This document shows positions 36,105 through 49,901 of a DNA stretch of 64,000 bases, piece after piece. The position numbers and the translations under genes were made by a program. The notes under the pieces were generated by a model. The model was not told where the DNA came from, did not search any database, and saw only the letters and a list, made by a program, of their open reading frames with translations. Positions within the stretch are counted from its first letter, which is position 1. Every line of letters starts with the position of its first letter. Source of the stretch: Symsagittifera roscoffensis (taxonomy: Eukaryota; Xenacoelomorpha; Acoela; Convolutidae); the NCBI RefSeq assembly GCF_963678635.1, contig NW_026971073.1, positions 226,001-290,000 of the forward strand, read 5' to 3'.

Positions 36105-39100
36105 GTATACCACTGGAAATCTTGTGAATGTCGGAAATCTTGTCAGGGTCAGTTAAATTTTCCGATAAAAAACCGTAACGCCAAGCGTCTAGCCACAAAA
36201 GACGTGAAACACTTGTGAAAAAAATGGCTGGAGGGGAAAAGTGGAGAAGTTCTCAACCTAGATAAAAAACAATATTCTTGAACATTTCAGACAACATGAG
36301 TAAGGTTTGGTACCCAGCTGGAAATCTTGTGAATGCCGGAAATCTTGTCATGGTCAGTTAAATTTCCCGTTAAAACATCGTAACATCAAGTGTCTAGCCA
36401 CAAAACACGTGAAACACCTGTGAAAAAAAAATTGACTAGAGGGGAAAAGTGGAAAAGTTCTCAATCTAGACAAAACAAAATTCTCGAACACTTCAGACAA
36501 CATGAGTAAGTTTTGGTACCCCGCTGGAAATCTTGTGAATGCCGGAAATCTTGTCATGGTCAGTTAAATTTCCCGATAAAACATCGTAACATCAAGCGTC
36601 TAGCCATAAAACAGGTGAAACACTTGTGAAAAAATTGACTGCAGGGGAAAAAGTGGAAAAGTTCTCAATTTAGACAAAAGAATTTTCTCGTTTGTATACC
36701 GCTGGAAATCTTGTGAATGCCGGAAATCTTAACATGGCCAGATAAATTTTCCAATAAAACACCGTAATGCCAAGCATCTAGCCACAAAACACGTGAAACA
36801 CTTGTGAAAAAAAAATTGACTGAGGGGAAAAGTGGAGAAGTTCTCAACCTAGATAAAAAACAATATTCTCGAACATTTCAGACAACATGAGTAAGGCTTG
36901 GTACCCCGCAGGAAATCTTGTGAATGCCGGAAATCTTGTCGTGGTCAGTTAAATTTTCCGATAAAACATCGTAACATTAAGCGTCTAGCCACAAAACAGG
37001 TGAAAAACTTGTCAAAAAATGACTGTAGGGGAAAAGTTGAAAAAATCTCAACCTAGACAAAACAATTTTCTCGTTTGTATACCACTGGAAATCTTGTGAA
37101 TGTCGGAAATCTTGTCAGGGTCAGTTAAATTTTCCGATAAAAAACCGTAACGCCAAGCGTCTAGCCACAAAAGACGTGAAACACTTGTGAAAAAAATGGC
37201 TGGAGGGGAAAAGTGGAGAAGTTCTCAACCTAGATAAAAAACAATATTCTTGAACATTTCAGACAACATGAGTAAGGTTTGGTACCCAGCTGGAAATCTT
37301 GTGAATGCCGGAAATCTTGTCATGGTCAGTTAATTTTCCCGTTAAAACATCGTAACATCAAGTGTCTAGCCACAAAACACGTGAAACACCTGTGAAAAAA
37401 AAATTGACTAGAGGGGAAAAGTGGAAAAGTTCTCAATCTAGACAAAACAAAATTCTCGAACACTTCAGACAACATGAGTAAGTTTTGGTACCCCGCTGGA
37501 AATCTTGTGAATGCCGGAAATCTGTCATGGTCAGTTAATTTTCCCGATAAAACATCGTAACATCAAGTGTCTAGCCACAAAATACGTGAAACACCTGTGA
37601 AAAAAAATCGACTAGAGGGGAAAAGTGGAAAAGTTCTCAACCTAGATAAAAAACAATATTCTCGAACATTTCAGACAACATGAGTAAGGCTTGGTACCCC
37701 GCAGGAAATCTTGTGAATGCCGGAAATCTTGTCGTAGTCAGTTAAATTTTCCGATAAAACATCGTAACATTAAGCGTCTAGCCACAAAACAGGTGAAAAA
37801 TTTGTCAAAAAAATGACTGTAGGGGAAAAGTTGAAAAAATCTCAACCTAGACAAAACAATTTTCTCGTTTGTATACCACTGGAAATCTTGTGAATGTCGG
37901 AAATCTTGTCATGGTCAGTTAAATTTTCCGATAAAAAACCGTAACGCCAAGCGTCTAGCCACAAAAGACGTGAAACACTTGTGAAAAAAATGGCTGGAGG
38001 GGAAAAGTGGAGAAGTTCTCAACCTAGATAAAAAACAATATTCTTGAACATTTCAGACAACATGAGTAAGGTTTGGTACCCAGCTGGAAATCTTGTGAAT
38101 GCCGGAAATCTTGTCATGGTCAGTTAAATTTCCCGTTAAAACATCGTAACATCAAGTTTCTAGCCACAAAACACGTGAAACACCTGTGAAAAAAAAATTG
38201 ACTAGAGGGGAAAAGTGGAAAAGTTCTCAATCTAGACAAAACAAAATTCTCGAACACTTCAGACAACATGAGTAAGTTTTGGTACCCCGCTGGAAATCTT
38301 GTGAATGCCGGAAATCTGTCATGGTCAGTTAATTTTCCCGATAAAAAATCGTAACATCAAGTGTCTAGCCACAAAATACGTGAAACACCTGTGAAAAAAA
38401 ATCGACTAGAGGGGAAAAGTGGAAAAGTTCTCAACCTAGATAAAAAACAATATTCTCGAACATTTCAGACAACATGAGTAAGGCTTGGTACCCCGCAGGA
38501 AATCTTGTGAATGCCGGAAATCTTGTCGTAGTCAGTTAAATTTTCCGATAAAACATCGTAACATTAAGCGTCTAGCCACAAAACAGGTGAAAAACTTGTC
38601 AAAAAAATGACTGTAGGGGAAAAGTTGAAAAAATCTCAACCTACACAAAACAATTTTCTCGTTTGTATACCACTGGAAATCTTGTGAATGTCGGAAATCT
38701 TGTCATGGTCAGTTAAATTTTCCGATAAAAAACCGTAACGCCAAGCGTCTAGCCACAAAAGACGTGAAACACTTGTGAAAAAAATGGCTGGAGGGGAAAA
38801 GTGGAGAAGTTCTCAACCTAGATAAAAAACAATATTCTTGAACATTTCAGACAACATGAGTAAGGTTTGGTACCCAGCTGGAAATCTTGTGAATGCCGGA
38901 AATCTTGTCATGGTCAGTTAAATTTCCCGTTAAAACATCGTAACATCAAGTGTCTAGCCACAAAACACGTGAAACACCTGTGAAAAAAAAATTGACTAGA
39001 GGGGAAAAGTGGAAAAGTTCTCAATCTAGACAAAACAAAATTCTCGAACACTTCAGACAACATGAGTAAGTTTTGGTACCCCGCTGGAAATCTTGTGAAT

Positions 39101-42100
39101 GCCGGAAATCTGTCATGGTCAGTTAATTTTCCCGATAAAACATCGTAACATCAAGTGTCTAGCCACAAAATACGTGAAACACCTGTGAAAAAAAATCGAC
39201 TAGAGGGGAAAAGTGGAAAAGTTCTCAACCTAGATAAAAAACAATATTCTCGAACATTTCAGACAACATGAGTAAGGCTTGGTACCCCGCAGGAAATCTT
39301 GTGAATGCCGGAAATCTTGTCGTAGTCAGTTAAATTTTCCGATAAAACATCGTAACATTAAGCGTCTAGCCACAAAACAGGTGAAAAACTTGTCAAAAAA
39401 ATGACTGTAGGGGAAAAGTTGAAAAAATTTCAACCTAGACAAAACAATTTTCTCGTTTGTATACCACTGGAAATCTTGTGAATGTCGGAAATCTTGTCAT
39501 GGTCAGTTAAATTTTCCGATAAAAAACCGTAACGCCAAGCGTCTAGCCATAAAAGACGTGAAACACCTGTGAAAAAAAAATTGACTAGAGGGAAAAAGTG
39601 GAAAGTTCTCAATCTAGACAAAACAAAATTCTCGAACATTTCAGACAACATGAGTAAGTTTCGGTACCCCGCTGGAAATTTGTGAATGCCGGAAATCTTG
39701 TCATGGTCAGTTAAATTTCCCGTTAAAACATCGTAACATCAAGTGTCTAGCCACAAAACACGAGAAACATTTGTGAAAAAATAATTGACTGGGGGGGGGG
39801 GGGGGAGTGGAGAAGTTCTCAACCTAGATAAAAACAATATTCTCGAACATTTCAGACAACATGAGTAAGGCTTGGTACCCCGCAGGAAATCTTGTGAATG
39901 CCGGAAATCTTGTCGTGGTCAGTTAAATTTTCCGATAAAACATCGTAACATTAAGCGTCTAGCCACAAAACACGTGAAACACCTGTGAAAAAAAAATTGA
40001 CTAGAGGGGAAAAGTGGAAAAGTTCTCAATCTAGACAAAACAAAATTCTCGAACACTTCAGACAACATGAGTAAGTTTTGGTACCCCGCTGGAAATCTTG
40101 TGAATGCCGGAAATCTGTCATGGTCAGTTAATTTTCCCGATAAAACATCGTAACATCAAGCGTCTAGCCACAAAACAGGTGAAACACTCGTGAAAAAAAT
40201 GACTGTAGGGGAAAAGTGGAAAAGTTCTCAATTTAGACAAAACAAAATTCTCGAACATTTCAGACAACATGAGTAAGTTTCGGTACCCCGCTGGAAATCT
40301 TGTGAATGCCGGAAATCTTGTCATGGTCAGTTAATTTTCCCGATAAAACATCGTAACATCAAGCGTCTAGCCACAAAACAGGTGAAACACCTGTGAAAAA
40401 AATGGCTGGAGGGGAAAAGTGGAGAAGTTCTCAACCTAGATAAAAAACAATATTCTTGAACATTTCAGACAACATGAGTAAGGTTTGGTACCCAGCTGGA
40501 AATCTTGTGAATGCCGGAAATCTTGTCATGGTCAGTTAAATTTCCCGTTAAAACATCGTAACATCAAGTGTCTAGCCACAAAACACGTGAAACACCTGTG
40601 AAAAAAAAATGACTAGAGGGGAAAAGTGGAAAAGTTCTCAATCTAGACAAAACAAAATTCTCGAACACTTCAGACAACATGAGTAAGTTTTGGTACCCCG
40701 CTGGAAATCTTGTGAATGCCGGAAATCTGTCATGGTCAGTTAATTTTCCCGATAAAACATCGTAACATCAAGCGTCTAGCCACAAAACAGGTGAAACACT
40801 CGTGAAAAAAATGACTGTAGGGGAAAAGTGGAAAAGTTCTCAATTTAGACAAAGCAAAATTCTCGAACATTTCAGACAACATGAGTAAGTTTCGGTACCC
40901 CGCTGGAAATCTTGTGAATGCCGGAAATCTTGTCATGGTCAGTTAAATTTCCCGTTAAAACATCGTAACATCAAGTGTCTAGCCACAAAATACGTGAAAC
41001 ACCTGTGAAAAAAAATCGACTAGAGGGGAAAAGTGGAAAAGTTCTCAACCTAGATAAAAAACAATATTCTCGAACATTTCAGACAACATGAGTAAGGCTT
41101 GGTACCCCGCAGGAAATCTTGTGAATGCCGGAAATCTTGTCGTAGTCAGTTAAATTTTCCGATAAAACATCGTAACATTAAGCGTCTAGCCACAAAACAG
41201 GTGAAAAACTTGTCAAAAAAATGACTGTAGGGGAAAAGTTGAAAAAATCTCAACCTAGACAAAACAATTTTCTCGTTTGTATACCACTGGAAATCTTGTG
41301 AATGTCGGAAATCTTGTCATGGTCAGTTAAATTTTCCGATAAAAAACCGTAACGCCAAGCGTCTAGCCATAAAAGACGTGAAACACCTGTGAAAAAAAAA
41401 TTGACTAGAGGGAAAAAGTGGAAAAGTTCTCAATCTAGACAAAACAAAATTCTCGAACATTTCAGAAAACATGAGTAAGTTTTGGTACCCCGCTGGAAAT
41501 CTTGTGAATGCCGGAAATCTTGTCATGGTCAGCTAAATTTCCCGATAAAACATCGTAACATCAAGCGTCTAGCCACAAAACAAGTGAAACACTTGTGAAA
41601 AAAATATTGACTGGAGGGGAAAAGTGGAGAAGTTCTCAACCTAGATGAAAAACAATATTCTCGAACATTTCAGACAACATGAGTAAGTTTCGGTACCCCG
41701 CTGGAAATTTGTGAATGCCGGAAATCTTGTCATGGTCAGTTAAATTTCCCGTTAAAACATCGTAACATCAAGTGTCTAGCCACAAAACACGTGAAACATT
41801 TGTGAAAAAATAATTGACTGGGGGGGGGGGGGGGGAAAGTGGAGAAGTTCTCAACCTAGATAAAAACAATATTCTCGCACATTTCAGACAACATGAGTAA
41901 GGCTTGGTACCCCGCAGGAAATCTTGTGAATGCCGGAAATCTTGTCGTGGTCAGTTAAATTTTCCGATAAAACATCGTAACATTAAGCGTCTAGCCACAA
42001 AACAGTTGAAAAACTTGTCAAAAAAATGACTGTAGGGGAAAAGTTGAAAAAATCTCAACCTAGACAAAACAATTTTCTCGTTTGTATACCACTGGAAATC

Positions 42101-43000
42101 TTGTGAATGTCGGAAATCTTGTCATGGTCAGTTAAATTTTCCGATAAAAAACCGTAACGCCAAGCGTCTAGCCATAAAAGACGTGAAACACTTGTGAAAA
42201 AAAATGGCTGGAGGGGAAAAGTGGAGAAGTTCTCAACCTAGATAAAAAACATTATTCTTGAACATTTCAGTCAACATGTGTAAGGTTTGGTACCCAGCTG
42301 GAAATCTTGTGAATGCCGGAAATCTTGTCATGGTCAGTTAAATTTCCCGTTAAAACATCGTAACATCAAGTGTCTAGCCACAAAACACGTGAAGCACCTG
42401 TGAAAAAAAATTGACTAGAGGGGAAAACTGGAAAAGTTCTCAATCTAGACAAAACAAAATTCTCGAACATTTCAGACGACATGAGTAAGTTTCGGTACCC
42501 CGCTGGAAATCTTGTGAATGCCGGAAATCTTGTCATGGTCAGTTAAATTTCCCGTTAAAACATCGTAACATCAAGTGTCTAGCCACAAAACACGTGAAAC
42601 ATTTGTGAAAAAATAATTGACTGGGGGGGAAGTGGAGAAGTTCTCAACCTAGATAAAAACAATATTCTCGAACATTTCAGACAACATGAGTAAGGCTTGG
42701 TACCCCGCAGGAAATCTTGTGAATGCCGGAAATCTTGTCGTGGTCAGTTAAATTTTCCGATAAAACATCGTAACATTAAGCGTCTAGCCACAAAACAGGT
42801 GAAAAACTTGTCAAAAAAATGACTGTAGGGGAAAAGTTGAAAAAATCTCAACCTAGACAAAACAATTTTCTCGTTTGTATACCACTGGAAATCTTGTGAA
42901 TGTCGGAAATCTTGTCATGGTCAGTTAAATTTTCCGATAAAAAACCGTAACGCCAAGCGTCCGTCTAGCCACAAAAGACGTGAAACACTTGTGAAAAAAA
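36105..43000 (+). repeat. ~794 bp tetrameric higher-order satellite repeats
   Basis: The private variant AAGGCTTGGTACCCCGCAGG occurs at about 35924, 36897, 37690, 38484, 39278, 39871, 41098, 41903 and 42696. Spacings of 793, 794 and 794 bp in a row (36897-39278) and again 793 bp (41903-42696) define a four-monomer unit. The spacings of 973, 593, 1227 and 805 bp between the others show units with monomers gained, lost or altered in length. Confidence 0.88.
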
Positions 43001-45064
43001 TGGCTGGAGGGGAAAAGTGGAGAAGTTCTCAACCTAGATAAAAAACAATATTCGTGAACATTTCAGACAACATGAGTAAGGTTTGGTACCCAGCTGGAAA
43101 TCTTGTGAATGCCGGAAATCTTGTCATGGTCAGTTAAATTTCCCGTTAAAACATCGTAACATCAAGTGTCTAGCCACAAAACACGTGAAACACCTGTGAA
43201 AAAAAATTGACTAGAGGGGAAAAGTGGAAAAGTTCTCAATCTAGACAAAACAAAATTCTCGAACACTTCAGACAACATGAGTAAGTTTTGGTACCCCGCT
43301 GGAAATCTTGTGAATGCCGGAAATCTGTCATGGTCAGTTAATTTTCCCGATAAAACATCGTAACATCAAGCGTCTAGCCACAAAACAGGTGAAACACTCG
43401 TGAAAAAAATGACTGTAGGGGAAAAGTGGAAAAGTTCTCATTTTAGACAAAACAAAATTCTCGAACATTTCAGACAACATGAGTAAGTTTCGGTACCCCG
43501 CTGGAAATCTTGTGAATGCCGGAAATCTTGTCATGGTCAGTTAATTTTCCCGTTAAAACATCCCAACATCAAGTGTCTAGCCACAAAACAGGTGAAACGT
43601 TCGTGAAAAAAATGACTGTAGGGGAAAAGTGGAAAAGTTCTGAATCTAGACAAAACAATTTTCTCGTTTGTATACCGTCTAGCCACAAAACAGGTGAAAC
43701 ACCTGTGAAAAAAAAATCGACTAGAGGGGAAAAGTGGAAAAGTTCTCAATCTAGACAAAACAAAATTCTCGAACATTTCAGACAACATGAGTAAGTTTTG
43801 GTACCCCAATGGAAATCTTGTGAATGCCGGAAATCTTGTCATGGTCAGTTAAATTTCCCGATAAAACATCGTAACATCAAGCGTCTAGCCACAAAACAGG
43901 TGAAACGTTCGTGAAAAAAATGACTGTAGGGGAAAAGTGGAAAAGTTCTGAATCTAGACAAAACAATTTTCTCGTTTGTATACCGCTGGAAATCTTGTGA
44001 ATGCCAGAAATTTTGTCATGGTCAGATAAATTTTCCGATAAAACACCGTAATGCCAAGCGTCTAGCCACAAAACACGTGAAACGTTCGTGAAAAAAATGA
44101 CTGTAGGGGAAAAGTGGAAAAGTTCTGAATCTAGACAAAACAATTTTCTCGTTTGTATACCGCTGGAAATCTTGTGAATGCCAGAAATTTTGTCATGGTC
44201 AGATAAATTTTCCGATAAAACACCGTAATGCCAAGCGTCTAGCCACAAAACACGTGAAACACTTGTGAAAAAAAATTGACTAGAGGGGAAAGTGGAGAAG
44301 TTCTCAACCTAGATAAAAAACAATATTCTTGAACATTTCAGACAACATGAGTAAGGTTTGGTACCCCGCTGGAAATCTTGTGAATGCCGGAAATCTTGTC
44401 ATGGTCAGTTAAATTTCCCGTTAAAACATCGTAACATCAAGCGTCTAGCCACAAAACACGTTAAACACCTGTGAAAAAAAATTGACTAGAGGGGAAAAAT
44501 GGAAAAGTTCTCAATCTAGACAAAACAAAATTCTCGAACATTTCAGACAACATGAGTAAGTTTTGGTACCCCGCTGGAAATCTTGTGAATGCCGGAAACT
44601 TTGTCATGGTCAGTTAAATTTCCCGATAAAACATCGTAACATCAAGCCTCTAGCCACAAAACAGGTGAAACACTTGTGAAAAAAAAATTGACTGGAGGGG
44701 AAAAGTGGAGAAGTTCTCAACCTAGATGAAAAACAATATTCTTGAACATTTCATACAAGATGAGTAAGGTTTGGTACCCCGCTGGAAATCTTGTGAATGC
44801 CGGAAATCTTGTCGTGGTCATTTAAATTTCCCGTTAAAACATCGTAACATCAAGCGTCTAGCCACAAAACACGTGAAACAACTGTGAAAAAAAAATTGAC
44901 TAGAGGGGAAAAGTGGAAAAGTTCTCAATCTAGACAAAACAAAATTCTCGAACATTTCAGACAACATGAGTAAGTTTTGGTACCCCGCTGGAAATCTTGT
45001 GAATGCCGGAAATCCTGTCATGGTCAGTTAAATTTCCCGATAAAACATCGTAACATCAAGCGTC

Positions 45065-48000
45065 TAGCCGCAAAACAAGTGAAACACTTGTGAAAAAAAA
45101 ATTGACTGAGGGGAAAAGTGGAGAAGTTCTCAACCTAGATGAAAAACAATATTCTCGAACATTTCAGACAACATGAGTAAGGTTTGGTAACCCGCTGGAA
45201 ATCTTGTGAATGCCGGAAATCTTGTCGTGGTCAGTTAAATTTCCCGATAAAACATTGTGACATCAAGCGTCTAGCCACAAAACAGGTGAAACACTTGTGA
45301 AAAAAATGACTGGAGGGAAAAACTGGAGAAGTTCTCAACCTAGTTAAAAATTAATATTCTTGAACAATTCAGACAACATGAGTAAGGTTTGGTACCCCGC
45401 TAGAAATCTTGTGAATGCCGGAAATCTTGTCATGGTCAGTTAAATTTTCCGACAAAACACCGTAACGCCAAGGGTCTAGCCACAAAACACATGAAACACT
45501 TGTGAAAAAAAAATGACTGGAGGGGAAAAGCGGAGAAGTTCTCAACCTAGATAAAAAACAATATTCTCGAACATTTCAGACAACATGAGTCAGGTTTGGT
45601 ACCCCGCTAGAAATCTTGTGAAAGCCGGAAATTTTGTCATGGTCAGTTAAATTTTCCGATAAAACACTGTAACGCCAAGCGTCTAGCCACAAAACAGGTG
45701 AAACACTTGTGAAAAAAAAAAATTGACTGGAGGGGAAAAGTGGAGAAATTCTCAACCTAGATAAAAAACAATATCCTCGAACATTTCAGACAACATGAGT
45801 AAGATTTGGTACCCCGCTAGAAATCTTGTGAATGCCGGAAATCTTGCCATGGTCAGTTAAATTTTCCGATAAAACACCGTAACGCCAAGCGTCAAGCCAC
45901 AAAACCAATGAAACACTTGTGAAAAAAAATGACTGGAGGGGAAAAGTGGAGACGTTCTTAACCTAGATAAAAAACAATATTCTCGAACATTTCAGACAAC
46001 ATGAGTAAGGTTTGGTACCCCGCTGGAAATCTTGTGAATGCCTGGAATCTTGTCATAGTCAGTTAAATTTCCCGAAAATAAACATCGTAACATCAAGCGT
46101 CTAGCCACAAAACACGTGAAACACCTGTGAAAAAAAAATTGACTAGAGGGGAAAAGTGGAAAAGTTCTCAATCTAGACAAAACAAAATTCTCGAACATTT
46201 CAGACAACATGAGTAAGTTTTGGTACCCCGCTGGAAATCTTGTGAATGCCGGAAATCTTGTCATGGTCAGCTAAATTTCCCGATAAAACATCGTAACATC
46301 AAGCGTCTAGCCACAAAACAAGTGAAACACTTGTGAAAAAAAAATTGACTGGAGGGGAAAAGTGGAGAAGTTCTCAACCTAGATGAAAAACAATATTCTC
46401 GAACATTTCAGACAACATGAGTAAGGTTTGGTAACCCGCTGGAAATCTTGTGAATGCCGGAAATCTTGTCATGGTCAGTTAAATTTCCCGATAAAATATT
46501 GTAACATCAAGCGTCTAGCCACAAAACAGGTGAAACACTTGTGAAAAAAAATGACTGGAGGGAAAAACTGGAGAAGTTCTCAACCTAGTTAAAAAATAAT
46601 ATTCTTGAACAATTCAGACAACATGAGTGAGGTTTGGTACCCCGCTAGAAATCTTGTGAATGCCGGAAATCTTGTCATGGTCAGTTAAATTTTCCGACAA
46701 AACACCGTAACGCCAAGCGTCTAGCCACAAAACACATGAAACACTTGTGAAAAAAAAATGACTGGAGGGGAAAAGCGGAGAAGTTCTCAACCTAGATAAA
46801 AAACAATATTCTCGAACATTTCAGACAACATGAGTCAGGTTTGGTACCCCGCTAGAAATCTTGTGAAAGCCGGAAATTTTGTCATGGTCAGTTAAATTTT
46901 CCGATAAAACACTTTAACGCCAAGCGTCTAGCCACAAAACAGGTGAAACACTTGTGAAAAAAAAATTGACTGGAGGGGAAAAGTGGAGAAGTTCTCAACC
47001 TAGATAAAAAACAATATCCTCGAACATTTCAGACAACATGAGTAAGGTTTGGTACCCCGCTAGAAATCTTGTGAATGCCGGAAATCTTGCCATGGTCAGT
47101 TAAATTTTCCGATAAAACACCGTAACGCCAAGCGTCAAGCCACAAAACAAATGAAACACTTGTGAAAAAAAAATGACTGGAGGGGAAAAGTGGAGACGTT
47201 CTTAACCTTGATAAAAAACAATATTCTCGAACATTTCAGACAACATGAGTAAGGTTTGGTACCCCGCTGGAAATCTTGTGAATGCCTGGAATCTTGTCAT
47301 AGTCAGTTAAATTTCCCGAAAAAAAACATCGTAACATCAAGCGTCTAGCCACAAAACACGTGAAACACCTGTGAAAAAAAAATTGACTAAAGGGGAAAAG
47401 TGGAAAAGTTCTCAATCTAGACAAAACAAAATTCTCGAACATTTCAGAAAACATGAGTAAGTTTTGGTACCCCGCTGGAAATCTTGTGAATGCCGGAAAT
47501 CTTGTCATGGTCAGCTAAATTTCCCGATAAAACATCGTAACATCAAGCGTCTAGCCACAAAACAAGTGAAACACTTGTGAAAAAAAAATTGACTGGAGGG
47601 GAAAAGTGGAGAAGTTCTCAACCTAGATGAAAAACAATATTCTCGAACATTTCAGACAACATGAGTAAGGTTTGGTACCCCGCTGGAAATCTTGTGAATG
47701 CCGGAAATCTTGTCATGGTCAGTTAAATTTCCCGATAAAACATTGTAACATCAAGCGTCTAGCCACAAAACAGGTGAAACACTTGTGAAAAAAAATGACT
47801 GGAGGGGAAAACTGGAGAAGTTCTCAACCTAGTTAAAAAACAATATTCTTGAACAATTCAGACAACATGAGTAAGGTTTGGTACCCCGCTAGAAATCTTG
47901 TGAATGCCGGAAATCTTGTCATGGTCAGTTAAATTTTCCGACAAAACACCGTAACGCCAAGCGTCTAGCCACAAAACACATGAAACACTTGTGAAAAAAA

Positions 48001-48990
48001 AATGACTGGAGGGGAAAAGCGGAGACGTTCTCAACCTAGATAAAAAACAATATTCTCGAACATTTCAGACAACATGAGTAAGGTTTGGTACCCCGCTGGA
48101 AATCTTGTGAATGCCGGAAATCTTGTCATGGTCAGTTAAATTTCCCGATAAAACATTGTAACATCAAGCGTCTAGCCACAAAACAGGTGAAACACTTGTG
48201 AAAAAAAATGACTGGAGGGGAAAACTGGAGAAGTTCTCAACCTAGTTAAAAAACAATATTCTTGAACAATTCAGACAACATGAGTAAGGTTTGGTACCCC
48301 GCTAGAAATCTTGTGAATGCCGGAAATCTTGTCATGGTCAGTTAAATTTTCCGACAAAACACCGTAACGCCAAGCGTCTAGCCACAAAACACATGAAACA
48401 CTTGTGAAAAAAAAATGACTGGAGGGGAAAAGCGGAGACGTTCTCAACCTAGATAAAAAACAATATTCTCGAACATTTCAGACAACATGAGTAAGGTTTG
48501 GTACCCCGCTAGAAATCTTGTGAAAGCCGGAAATTTTGTCATGGTCAGTTAAATTTTCCGATAAAACACTGTAACGCCAAGCGTCTAGCCACAAAACAGG
48601 TGAAACACTTGTGAAAAAAAATTGACTGGAGGGTAAAAGTGGAGAAGTTCTCAACCTAGATAAAAAACATTATTCTTGAACATTTCAGACAACATGAGTA
48701 AGGTTTGGTACCCCGCTAGAAATCTTGTGAATGCCGGAAATCTTGTCATGGTCAGTTAAATTTTCCGATAAAACACCGTAACGCCAAGCGTCAAGCCACA
48801 AAACAAATGAAACACTTGTGAAAAAAAAATGACTGGAGGGGAAAAGTGGAGACGTTCTTAACCTAGATAAAAAACAATATTCTCGAACATTTCAGACAAC
48901 ATGAGTAAGGTTTGCTACCCCGCTGGAAATCTTGTGAATGCCTGGAATCTTGTCATAGTCAGTTAAATTTCCCGAAAAAAACATTGTAAC
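45065..48990 (+). repeat. ~1244 bp hexameric higher-order satellite repeats
   Basis: The private variant GACGTTCTTAACC occurs at 45951, 47195 and 48851. The first interval is 1244 bp (six monomers). The second is 1656 bp, which is 1244 plus a 412 bp dimer duplicated in place (about 47820-48480). Monomers here carry CCCGCTAGAAATC and GGTTAAGAACG-type variants not found elsewhere. Confidence 0.85.
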
Positions 48991-49579
48991 ATCAAGCGTC
49001 TAGCCACAGATTAGATAAAACACTTGTGAAAAAAAAATTGACCGAAGGGGAAAAGTGGAGAAGTTCAGACAACATGAGTAATGTTTGGTACCCCGCTAGA
49101 AATCTTGTGAATGCCGGAAATCTTGTCATGGTCAGACAACATTTTCAGACAACATGAGTAATGTTTGGTACCCCGCTAGAAATCTTGTGAATGCCGGAAA
49201 TCTTGTCATGGTCAGTTAAAGTTTCCGATAAAACACCGTAACGCCAAGCGTCTAGCCACAAAACACATGGAACACTTGTGAAAAAAAAATGACTGGAGGG
49301 GAAAAGTGGAGAAGTTCTTAACCTACTTCATCGATCATTTCAGACAACATGAGTAAGTTTTGGTACCCCGCTGGAAATCTTGTGAATGCCGGAAACCTTG
49401 TCATGGTCAGTTAAATTTCCCGATAAAACATCGTAACATCAAGCGTCTAGCCACAAAACACGTTAAACACCTGTGAAAAAAAATTGACTGGAGGGGAAAA
49501 ATGGAGAAGTTCCGAACCTTGATAAAAAAGAATGTTCTCGAACATTTCAGACTACATGAGTAAGGTTTTGTACCCCGCT

Positions 49580-49901
49580 CATCCGAGAAATTTCTCATCC
49601 CAAATCAAAACTTACTGCTAAGAAACTTAAAGGGTCATAGCTTTAATCATTTGCTTTTGGTCCACGTAAAAAAGAAGAACTGAATTCGAATCGAAGTAAT
49701 TGTTTTCCAAGATTTCCTTAAGGACGAGTTAGAAACAGAACAGATCATAATTTGCTAAACATTGCTTGAGGCTGATTTAAAAAGTGCTACTCAGGCACAA
49801 ATAAAGGTTGTCTCCATTCTCGCACACTTATGATTTTCACTAAATGTTGCCGTTAGGCAGTGAAATTGTGCATGATGAAAAATAACCCCTCTCAACAAGA
49901 T
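49580..49901. other. Unique sequence right of array 1, nothing recognised
   Basis: AT-rich sequence between the satellite end and foldback element B. No gene, RNA or repeat signal in this window. It has no counterpart at the end of array 2. Confidence 0.4.

Larger units (their letters stand above)
34954..49579 (+). repeat. Satellite array 1, right part
   Basis: Same family and orientation as the left part, but with its own variants: TTTCCCGATAAAAC in place of TTTTCTGATAAAAC, CACCTGTG in place of CACTTGTG, TAAGTTTTGG and TAAGGCTTGG. The last monomers (about 49000-49579) are partial and diverged, including a ~90 bp duplication of the ATGAGTAATGTTTGGTACC region near 49072 and 49152. The array ends in TTTTGTACCCCGCT at 49579. 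Confidence 0.96.

Noticed and set aside
13280-49579. CRISPR array
   Set aside because: The regular spacing comes from whole-monomer tandem repetition with no unique spacers, in eukaryote-like DNA.
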